DNA of 64,000 nucleotides from JACVRW01 sp963751835 (GTDB lineage: Bacteria; Actinomycetota; Thermoleophilia; Solirubrobacterales; Thermoleophilaceae): contig CAVVWD010000027.1 of NCBI GenBank assembly GCA_963751835.1, positions 1-64,000 of the forward strand. The letters are read 5' to 3'. Under the pieces are notes generated by a model that was not told the origin of the DNA, searched no databases, and saw only the letters and a program-made list of their open reading frames with translations. Below, piece after piece: positions 57,310 to 64,000 of the stretch. Each line of letters begins with the position of its first letter. Position 1 is the first letter of the stretch. The position numbers were made by a program, and so were the translations under genes.

Positions 57310-58842
57310 TCAGCGCGTCGCCCCTCTTGCCCCCCTGGGAACCTCCTCCACCCCCGCGGGCGCATCGTAGGAGTAGTAGCCGGTAGTCGGTGCGTGGCTA
57401 TGGTTGAAGACGAGGCCGAGGATGGGGGTGCCGAGCGCCCGGATCGTCTGCACCGCCCGGCGGGCGTCGCGACGCTTGGTCTTTCGGGAGTCGATCACCA
57501 GGACGACGCCGTCCGAATAGCGCGCGAGTACGACGGGGTCGACGACGGCGAGCACCGGCGGGCTGTCGAAGACGATGAAGTCGCTCGTTCCCTGTAGTCG
57601 CTCGATGATCGCGGCCATCCGCGGAGAGGACAGCCGCTCGACCGAGTCCTCGATGTAGGGGCCCGCGGTGATCGCGCGCAACTCGCCGTGGCCGTCGGCG
57701 CCGCCGCCGGGGAGCGACACATGGGAGGAGAGCTGGTCTGGACGGCGTTCCACCCCGTCGCCGACGAGGTAGTCGCCGAGCCCCGGCTCCCGCGCCACAT
57801 CGAAGTAGTTGTGAAGTGTTGGGCGACGCAGGTCGGCGTCGATGGCCACGACCCTCCAGCCTTCGGTCGCGAGCGCCCGAGCGAGGTTCGCGCTGACGAA
57901 GCTCTTGCCCGAGCCCGGCTCGGCCCCCGTGACCAGTACGCTCCGGGCGCCGTCGCGCCCGTCGCCGCCACGGTCCAGCCCAACCACCACAGCCGTGCGC
58001 AGGCGCCGGAAGGCCTCGACCACCGGGACGTCCGGGGACGCTTTCGGGATCTCGCCGAGGATCGGCAGCGAGAGCTCGGTCGCCGCCTCCTCCGGCGAGC
58101 TGTAGCGGTCGACCACCAGCTCACGGATGTAGACCGCGATGGCGCCCAGGATGAGTGCGCCGAAGATCGCAAGCAGTGCGTCCCGGCGCGGCTTCGGGGA
58201 GACCGGGTCGGCGGGCGGGACGGCCCGCTCGATTACCCGCACCGTGTCGCCCGGCGCGGCGGTCTCGTCGGCCGCGCGCGTCTGGAGCGCGGCGAGCTCG
58301 GCCTCTAGCCCGGCGACGCTCGGATCGTCGGGAGCGACCCCGCGCGCCTCGATTTCCGCGGCGATCTCGTCGATGCGCTCCTGGATGCGTTCCAGCGCCT
58401 GGCCGCGCGTCTCGCCTTGCAGCCGGTCGCTGTACTCGGCGAAGCCGTTCGCGTAAGCATTGGCCCAGGACGCGGCGGTGCGCGCGTCGTCGTTCTCCGC
58501 CTTGAAGCTGAGCACGCCGACGCGCTGTTGAGGCTCGACCGAGACATTCGAGTCGAAGTCGTCCTCGCGCCCGCGGACCGCGGGGCTCTCATGCGCAACG
58601 TCGAGCGCGCTCTGGGTTTCAGCGAGCTTGGTGTAGACGTTCGAGAGGCTGAGGAGTTCCTCCTCGCTCAGCTGTTCCCCGGCGGCCTGCCGGCTTGAGA
58701 CGATTTGGACGAGCGCCTCCGCCTCGTAGACGTTCGTCCTGCTGCTGCTGACCACGTAGGCGGCTACGCCGGCGGCCAGGGCAAACGCCAGTAGCCACCA
58801 CTTGTAGGCCCACAGGATCCGTAGCTGCTGCGCGCGCTCCAT
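57310..58842 (-). CDS. Wzz chain-length domain fused to BY-kinase (polysaccharide co-polymerase)
   Basis: 510 residues from ATG 58842. Wzz part: first helix YKWWLLAFALAAGVAAYVVS, a periplasmic coiled region (about 45-225), second helix ALLAIFGALILGAIAVYIRE LVV. The kinase follows: Walker A EPGSGKSFVSANLARALATE, Walker A' VVAIDADLRRPTLHNYF, Walker B FIVFDSPPVLAVVDPVVLAR. Tail with Tyr cluster TTGYYSYDA, the autophosphorylation site. Controls capsule or EPS length; opposed by the CpsB-type phosphatase at 55120. Diverges from the riboswitch-led gene across a 12-bp inverted repeat. Confidence 0.92.
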   Translation of the reverse strand: MERAQQLRILWAYKWWLLAFALAAGVAAYVVSSSRTNVYEAEALVQIVSSRQAAGEQLSEEELLSLSNVYTKLAETQSALDVAHESPAVRGREDDFDSNVSVEPQQRVGVLSFKAENDDARTAASWANAYANGFAEYSDRLQGETRGQALERIQERIDEIAAEIEARGVAPDDPSVAGLEAELAALQTRAADETAAPGDTVRVIERAVPPADPVSPKPRRDALLAIFGALILGAIAVYIRELVVDRYSSPEEAATELSLPILGEIPKASPDVPVVEAFRRLRTAVVVGLDRGGDGRDGARSVLVTGAEPGSGKSFVSANLARALATEGWRVVAIDADLRRPTLHNYFDVAREPGLGDYLVGDGVERRPDQLSSHVSLPGGGADGHGELRAITAGPYIEDSVERLSSPRMAAIIERLQGTSDFIVFDSPPVLAVVDPVVLARYSDGVVLVIDSRKTKRRDARRAVQTIRALGTPILGLVFNHSHAPTTGYYSYDAPAGVEEVPRGARGATR

Positions 58843-58981
58843 GCCAGTCCAGTTCCTCGGCCGCAGGACCCGAGACCGGCGTCTCGCGCGGGCGCAAGGC
58901 CTCCGGTGCAGCGGTCGGGCAACGAAGACTAGCCGGGAGCGCCGTGCCCAGGAAGTGACGTCCAAGCGGTCTGGGGCGTAG

Positions 58982-59011
58982 CTCGAGCAACTTTCGGGTA
59001 AGTTGCTCGAG
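58982..59011. promoter_or_regulatory. Perfect 12-bp inverted repeat
   Basis: CTCGAGCAACTT-TCGGGT-AAGTTGCTCGAG. Lies between the divergent BY-kinase and riboswitch promoters. Without a T run on either strand it is more likely a regulator site or an RNA stem than a terminator. Confidence 0.65.
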
Positions 59012-59035
59012 AGGACCGCCGGGCTTAGCCGTCCC

Positions 59036-59118
59036 GTCGACCCTCACGACAAAGGCACACCCGTCGCGAGGCGGGGTCGCAAAGCAGGGATCTCTCGGAG
59101 ATCGACCTGCCACCGAAA
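59036..59118 (+). promoter_or_regulatory. Probable c-di-GMP-I (GEMM) riboswitch
   Basis: CACGACAAAGGCACACCCGT, a GCGA tetraloop, then GGCGGGGTCGCAAAGC: the A-G-G-C-A-x-A-C-C and G-G-G-x-C-G-C-A-A-A-G-C core of the GEMM-I motif with its GNRA loop. The third helix forms between GCAGG (with inner GATCTC/GAGATC) and CCTGC, ending CCACCG. The leader leads to GAGGGAAG and the ATG at 59130. In an EPS locus this fits c-di-GMP control. Confidence 0.7.
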
Positions 59119-59129
59119 GAGGGAAGTTC

Positions 59130-60470
59130 ATGGACGAACCCGGGTTGCGGGCGCTTCGGCTCGCATCCCGCCCTGCCGGTTGTGGCGCTCATTTTGGCGT
59201 TGGTCCTCCTATTGCTCGTGCCGGTGAAGGGCATGGCTGCATCCAAGCCCGCTCCACGCGCGTCGACCGGTTGCAAGCCCTCAGCCACCGCCGCTGCGAA
59301 GCGGCTCCGCCGCGAAGCCACCCGCACCAGCCACCAGGCTCGTGAGGCGCGCGCACGCTCCGATAGTGTCCGTCCCTTGAAGCGCCGCCGCGCCGAGCGC
59401 CGAAAGGCACGCGCGCTGAGCAGGAAGTCCGCCCGCCTCAAGAAGCGCGCCGCGCTCTGCGGGCGCGCAGCGGCGAAGTCGAGAAAGCCCCGGCCCTCGG
59501 CGCCCGCAAGCGCGCCGTTCCCGTCGCCCGCGCCGGGCGGCACGACCCTGACGGGAGTGCACGTCAATCCCGGCTACTTCACCGAGCTTGCCGCGATGAG
59601 CAGTTCGATCGGGGCAAAGTTCGTGCGGATCGAATTCCCGATCGGGACCGATCCGGCCGCCATGCGCGAGGCGATCTCGGCCTACGACAGCCAGGGGATC
59701 ACCGTCCTCCCACTGGCGGGCTTCCCGCGCTCGATGGCCACCGCCGACCAAGCGCGCAGCCTCGGCCGCTGGGCCGCCGCGTTCGGCCCGGGCGGTTCGT
59801 TCTGGACCGGGGACCCCACGCCGCACCCGACGCCGTGGATCGAATTTGGCAACGAGACGTCCCAGACCTGGCAGTACGGAGATGCATACGGGTCTGCGAG
59901 CTACAACCAGCGCGCACGCGACTATGCGCTCCGTTTCAAGGACGCGGCGCTTTCGGTCGCCGCCGCCAACCGCGGCGTCGGCCTGCTCGCCCAGGCCGAC
60001 GACGAGACGCCCGCACTGGGACAACGCGATGTTCGCCGCGGTGCCCAAGCTGGAGCTCTACGTGGCCGGCTGGACCGTCCACCCCTATGGGCCCACGGCC
60101 GACGCCATCGCTCGGATGGATCGCGCCGCCGGCTACCTGGCGGCCCACGGCGCCGCCCCGTCCGCCGCCCGGCCCATCTTCATCACCGAGGACGGGATCG
60201 CGAGCGACAACGGGCGCTGCCTCAGCGACAACTACGGCTGGAACAGGTGCATGAGCTACAGCGCCGCCGGGCAGGCGCTGGAGTCGAAGTACGGCGAGCT
60301 CACGTGCGCGCTACGGCGGCCTGCTCCGCATGTACATGCTCTACTCGATCCGCGACGAGCGCGGCCCGGGCACTACCTCGGAGCGCGAGGACTACTTCGG
60401 CATGGTCCAGAACGGCGGCGGGCCCAAGGGCGACTTCACCGCGGCGATTCGCCGCGTGTTGTCGAACTAG
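59130..60470 (+). pseudogene. Secreted glycoside-hydrolase-like protein with frameshifts
   Basis: From ATG 59130 (ribosome site GAGGGAAG) through a leader with LPVVALILALVLLLLVPVKG, a Lys/Arg-rich linker, and a TIM-barrel-like domain: GVHVNPGYFTELAAMSSSIG AKFVRIEFPIG, GITVLPLAGF, the WIEFGNE strand with the likely acid Glu, then ELYVAGWTVHPYGPTADAIA, PIFITEDGIASDNG (second Glu) and MYMLYSIRDERGPGTTSERE. Frame changes near 59170, 60015 and 60305 are needed to read it. Resembles GH5/GH39-like cellulases of surface polymers. Either a decayed gene or several sequence errors. Confidence 0.7.
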
Positions 60471-61357
60471 CCGCGGTCTTTAATACGGCGGCGAGCGTCC
60501 ACGACCTTCCACAGCGCGGCCGCCTTGACGCGGTCCCTGCGCGGATCGGCGCCGTACGGCTTCGGCGTCAGCCCGAGCCGCCGCACGCGCCCGTTCCACA
60601 TATGCACGCCGGCGCGCTGGATGTTCTCGGGCGTCTGGAAGCCCACCGACAGCGAAATCGCAACCTCCGGGCCATTCTCGACCCAATGGGGCTTCAGCGG
60701 GGGCACGTGCACGCCCTGACCGGGCTCGAGGTCGAAGTTGACCGGGTCGGCCGGCAGCTGCCCGGTGTTGCGGTGCGCGTTGCTGTAGAAGGCCTCGCTC
60801 TCCTCGCGCTCGCGGGCGTCGTCGGGGAAGCGGCCGATGCTGACCCGCTTCTCTCCGCGGATGTGCAGGAGGAAGCCGATCTCGCCGTCGATGTGCGACG
60901 GAGTGGTCGAGCCGGCGGTGGCCAGGAAGATCACCGAGTGGAAGCCGCTCATGGCGTCGCGCCCGCCCGGGACGATCGGCGCGAGCTCGTCCATCACCTC
61001 GTCGAAAACCTCCTGGTACTTGGGAATCCCGCTGAGCTTCGGCTGCTGCAGGATGATCGGGAGGGCCGCCCAGCAGCCGTTCGTCTCGATGCCGCGGATC
61101 ACCTCGGCGATCGGCTGATCGAGCTTGGGGACCTCGCCGCCGGGCTCGACCGCGCCCACGTTGCCGAGGTTGTGCTCCGCCACGTCGCCGGGGAGCCGCT
61201 CGGCGAGGTCGGCGAGGGCGTCAAGCGTGAAGAGCGGATTGTCAGCCAGCGTGTGGGTCAGCCGGAACGGCTCGCGGCGAAACTTGGATCTGGCCTCGGC
61301 CTGATCGAAGGACAGCAGCTTGTGATCGGCGAGGGCGCTGGGTGAGAGGTCGCTCAT
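60467..61357 (-). CDS. Cupin-like (JmjC-type) Fe(II)/2-oxoglutarate dioxygenase
   Basis: 296 residues from ATG 61357. Cupin_8/JmjC core: FHSVIFLATAGSTTPSHIDG EIGFLLHIRGEKRVSIGRFP gives the H-x-D pair; DLEPGQGVHVPPLKPHWVEN G gives the distal His. The C-terminal HMWNGRVRRLGLTPKPYGAD PRRDRVKAAALWK is basic. Members hydroxylate proteins or small molecules, and similar genes occur in surface-polysaccharide islands. Convergent with the glycosidase-like gene (4-bp overlap), divergent from the acetyltransferase. Confidence 0.8.
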   Translation of the reverse strand: MSDLSPSALADHKLLSFDQAEARSKFRREPFRLTHTLADNPLFTLDALADLAERLPGDVAEHNLGNVGAVEPGGEVPKLDQPIAEVIRGIETNGCWAALPIILQQPKLSGIPKYQEVFDEVMDELAPIVPGGRDAMSGFHSVIFLATAGSTTPSHIDGEIGFLLHIRGEKRVSIGRFPDDAREREESEAFYSNAHRNTGQLPADPVNFDLEPGQGVHVPPLKPHWVENGPEVAISLSVGFQTPENIQRAGVHMWNGRVRRLGLTPKPYGADPRRDRVKAAALWKVVDARRRIKDRG

Positions 61358-61405
61358 GCGAGTCCCTTCGGCAGTCGGTCCAGAGGCCTTGAATAGTATG
61401 CCACC

Positions 61406-62530
61406 GTGCCTGAAGCTGAGGGCAAGGTGGTCGACGACGTCGGCGCCCTGCAGGCATTTCACGGCGCCTGGGACAAGCTGGCAGTCGCCGCCTCGCGGCC
61501 GTTCTGCGCGCCGGGCTGGCTGATGCCCTGGTGGCGCCACGCGGCGCCGGCGGGAGCGGGGCTCCGGGCGGTGCTCGTGCTGGACGGCGACGAGCTGATC
61601 GGCGTGGGGCCGCTCTACGAGGAGCGGAGGGGAGGGCTGCGCTGGTGGCGGCCGCTCGGCGCCGGCGCCTGCGAGCGAGTCGAGCCGCTGGCCGGGACGG
61701 GTCGAGAGCAGGAGGTGGCGGGAGCGATCGCTCGGGCCATCGCGGCAGCGAAGCCGGACGTCGTGACGTTCGAGGGTGTGCCGGCCCCCTGCCCCTGGCC
61801 CTCCATGCTCGCCACAGGCTGGCCCGGGCGGCGCCGACCCTGGCTCGCCCGGCGGGCCGGCTCCACGGCGCCCACGGTGGACCTCGGGGGGCGCGACTTC
61901 GACGACTGGTTCATGACTCGCACGGGCCACTTCCGCCAGCGCGCCCGCAAGATACGCAAGGACTTCGCAGCCAAAGGAGGCACGGAGCGGCTGGCGACCG
62001 AGGACAGCCTGGAGCGAGACCTCGACTCGTTCGCCCGCCTGCACAGGGCGCGCTGGGAGGAGCGCGGCGGCTCGCATGCGCTGACGCCCGGCGTCGAGCG
62101 GATGCTGCGCCAGTCCGGCCGCGAGCTGGGGCTGGACCGGCTGCGCGTCCTGTCGCTGGACGTCGGCGACGCGACAATCGCGTCGGGCGTAGCTGTGGCC
62201 GCGGGGGCCGAGCTCGCCTACTGGCTGAACGGCTTCGACATCGCCTATGCGGCGCTCAGCCCGTCCCGCCTGGGCATCCTGAGCGTGATCGAAGACGGCG
62301 TCAGGCTCGGCGCCCGCCGGGTGGACCTCGGCGAAGGGGACTTCGACTACAAGCAGCGCTTCGCCGACGGCGAGGATGCGCTGGAGTGGCTGTGGCTCGC
62401 GCCGCCCGGCCCCCGGCAGCCGCTGGTGCGGTCGCTGCTGGCCGCGGCGCGCCTCCGGCGAGCGGCGTCGGAACGGCTCCCGACGGACGCCCGCGCCAGG
62501 CTGTTGGGGCTCGTGCGCAAGTCACAATGA
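61406..62530 (+). CDS. GNAT/BioF2-like acyltransferase (CelD-type)
   Basis: 374 residues from GTG 61406. Layout of the CelD/FemAB-like family: first half WDKLAVAASRPFCAPGWLMP WWRHAAPAG, LVLDGDELIGVGPLYEERRG; second half the GNAT core FRQRARKIRKDFAAKGGTER, LHRARWEERGGSHALTPGVE, VAVAAGAELAYWLNGFDIAY AALSPSRLGILSVIEDGVRL GARRVDLGEGDFDYKQRFAD. Such enzymes acylate sugars of cellulose or capsule polymers. Five bases before the next gene, same operon as the glycosyltransferases. Confidence 0.85.
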   Translation: MPEAEGKVVDDVGALQAFHGAWDKLAVAASRPFCAPGWLMPWWRHAAPAGAGLRAVLVLDGDELIGVGPLYEERRGGLRWWRPLGAGACERVEPLAGTGREQEVAGAIARAIAAAKPDVVTFEGVPAPCPWPSMLATGWPGRRRPWLARRAGSTAPTVDLGGRDFDDWFMTRTGHFRQRARKIRKDFAAKGGTERLATEDSLERDLDSFARLHRARWEERGGSHALTPGVERMLRQSGRELGLDRLRVLSLDVGDATIASGVAVAAGAELAYWLNGFDIAYAALSPSRLGILSVIEDGVRLGARRVDLGEGDFDYKQRFADGEDALEWLWLAPPGPRQPLVRSLLAAARLRRAASERLPTDARARLLGLVRKSQ

Positions 62531-62534
62531 CGCG

Positions 62535-63714
62535 GTGACTCGCGCCACGGTCTCGGCGTGCATCATGACGCTCGACGAGGAGGAGCGGCTCCCCGATTGC
62601 CTTCGAAGCGTCGCGTTCTGCGACGAGCTGGTGGTCGTGGACTCGCTGTCCTCGGACGCGACGGCCGACATCGCCCGCGCGGCGGGCGCCCGAGTGGTCG
62701 AGCAGCCATGGCTCGGCTTCGCGGCGCAGCGCAACGTCGCGATCGACAACGCCACGAGCGAGTGGGTCCTCGAGGTGGACGCCGACGAGCGCGTCAGTGC
62801 CGAGCTGCGGGAGGAGATCGAGGCGTTCCTGGCCGACCCCCCCGAGCGCGTGAACATGGGTGGACTGCCGATCAGGGAGGTCTTTCTGGGGCGAATGCTG
62901 GGTCCGTCCGCGAAGTACCCGAAGTACCGGCACCGCCTGTTCCGGCGAGGCAGCCAGCGCCATGACGAGGCGCGAATCGTGCACGAGGGACTCGTGCCGA
63001 ACGGGGAGGTGCATCCGTTCCGCGGCGACCTCATCCACCTACTGGCAGACGACCTGTCCCAGGCCGTGGCCGACACCTGGAGCTACGCCCGCCTCGAAGC
63101 CGGGCAGCTGGCGGCGCCTCCCACAGCAGCAGGGTTCGTGCGCGGGGCCGTGGTGCGCCCCACCGCCAAGCTGGTCTACCGCCTCATCGTGGACGGCGGC
63201 TGGCGCGACGGCTGGCGGGGTGTGCTCAAGATCGGCCTCGAGTGCTGGGGCGACACGGTGGTCTGGGTGCGGCATCTCGCCGGCCGGCGCGGCAGCTTGC
63301 GCGGCCGCTCGGGGGTGTCCGCGTCGACGCACTACGGCGCCTTCGAGCGCCGGCTCGGCAACGCCCGCGTGGTGGCCGTCGCGGCCGGCGCGAGGTCAGC
63401 CGGCCGCGCCGCGAGCTGGCTCGACGCGGCGCGGGCGGCCGGCGCCGACGCGACGCTGGTCTCGGACTGGGGCCCCCCGAACTCGAACGTGCGCCAACAT
63501 CATGTCCAGAGCATGCGCCCGTTTGCCCTGATCCGCGCGCTGTCTGCGGAGGAGCAGCTGCGCCCGCTCGACGCGGTGATTGCGTTCGGGCCCGAAGGCC
63601 CGCCGCCTGCTGCGCACCGTGCCGCCGGGCCTGCGCGGCCGCGTCGACGGGCAGGCCGAGTGGGTAACCCCCGACGCTCTCGTCAGGGCCGTCGAAGCCA
63701 CCCGCCATGAATGA
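62535..63714 (+). CDS. Family 2 glycosyltransferase with C-terminal extra domain, late frameshift
   Basis: GTG 62535. GT-A fold: VSACIMTLDEEERLPDCLRS VAFCDELVVVDSLSSDATAD IARAAGARVV, QPWLGFAAQRNVAIDNATSE WVLEVDADERVS (the D-x-D), and YRHRLFRRGSQRHDEARIVH EG, as in WaaE/KdtX-type enzymes, then a membrane-associated helix pair (about 200-250). After about 280 a separate region (VVAVAAGARSAGRAASWLDA) follows. In the open frame the end is Pro/Arg-rich and stops at 63710; shifting one base near 63597 gives ARRLLRTVPPGLRGRVDGQA EWVTPDALVRAVEATRHE with TGA 63712-63714, clearly the native end. Confidence 0.8.
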
Positions 63715-63717
63715 CCC

Positions 63718-64000
63718 ATGACGCTGGAGGGCCGCGACATCGTCTGCGTCGGCTTCTCCGACTGGGGCAAGGACGTCCTGACCAACGAACAGCACCTGCT
63801 CGTGCGCCTGGCCGAGCGCAACCGCATCCTCTACGTCGAGTCGCTCGGCCTCCGCCGCCCCCAGCTCGCCGGCCGAGACCTGCGGCGGATGGCGAGGCGG
63901 GCGATTCGAGGGCTTCTTCCCGCCCGCAGCGTGGACGGGCTGCACGTGCTGTCCCCGCTCGTCCTGCCGGTGCACTCGCGAGCGGCCGCGCGCCGCTTCA
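63718..64000 (+). CDS. Glycosyltransferase, 5' part (cut by window end)
   Basis: 94 codons from ATG 63718, three bases after the previous gene. MTLEGRDIVCVGFSDWGKDV LTNEQHLLVRLAERNRILYV ESLGLRRPQLAGRDLRRMAR is the typical opening of a GT-B glycosyltransferase (D-x-x-x-x-x-x-Q-x-L-x-x-x-L-A-x-x-x-x-V-L-Y-V-E). The N-terminal Rossmann strand ends in VDGLHVLSPLVLPVHS. The rest, including the nucleotide-sugar site, is outside the window. Confidence 0.8.
   Translation, partial: MTLEGRDIVCVGFSDWGKDVLTNEQHLLVRLAERNRILYVESLGLRRPQLAGRDLRRMARRAIRGLLPARSVDGLHVLSPLVLPVHSRAAARRF

Overview
The window is high-GC DNA from what looks like an actinobacterium, most likely of the Thermoleophilia/Solirubrobacterales type. 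This is an inference from the GC-rich codon bias, a LexA box of the GAAC-N4-GTTC kind, actinobacterial-style c-di-AMP riboswitches ahead of a wall hydrolase, and domain combinations such as HD-LuxR and SWIM/DUF2293. No 16S rRNA gene is present to confirm it.

The window has two halves. Bases 1 to about 29 kb are an accessory zone full of decay: two HNH nuclease fragments, an IS982 and an IS110 element, and remnants of LuxR, AraC/GlxA, xanthine dehydrogenase, integrase, SDR and hydrolase genes. A truncated response regulator abuts a truncated MMPL transporter here, and a partial tRNA-Leu copy lies 10 kb from the intact tRNA-Leu(GAG). Intact genes in this zone include a four-gene operon (two ferritin-like proteins, one with a frameshift; an L,D-transpeptidase; a membrane-tethered serine-recombinase-like protein with altered active-site residues). 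There is also a 70-residue secreted protein made of an H-X9-DG motif, a SnoaL-GAF-GAF histidine kinase, a SWIM/unknown/DUF2293 operon, a GNAT protein and an HD-LuxR regulator.

From about 25.4 kb the core-type genes begin: tRNA-Leu, lexA with promoter and SOS box, rnpB, a membrane cytochrome c, a c-di-AMP riboswitch with a small membrane protein, a CMD-family protein with an HxlR regulator, glutamine synthetase, MarR with a divergent MMPL exporter, an M28 peptidase and a YyaL-type protein. These are followed by an AAA ATPase, a nucleoside hydrolase, a CDF transporter, an acyl-CoA synthetase, a second c-di-AMP riboswitch before an NlpC/P60-like hydrolase, an acyl-CoA dehydrogenase behind a perfect 20-bp palindrome, and a PQQ-type sugar dehydrogenase with a PKD domain.

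Bases 50.9 to 55.1 kb carry a ferredoxin-like protein, a sucCD-like acyl-CoA ligase, a malyl-CoA lyase family enzyme and a MaoC hydratase. Together they fit C4/C5 CoA-ester metabolism (malyl/methylmalyl-CoA, glyoxylate). From 55.1 kb to the end is a surface-polysaccharide locus: a CpsB-type phosphatase, an O-antigen ligase family protein, a Wzz/BY-kinase, a likely c-di-GMP-I riboswitch leading a frameshifted secreted glycosidase-like gene, a cupin-like protein, a CelD-like acetyltransferase and two glycosyltransferases, the last cut by the window end. Several genes carry frameshifts that could be true decay or sequence errors; each is flagged.
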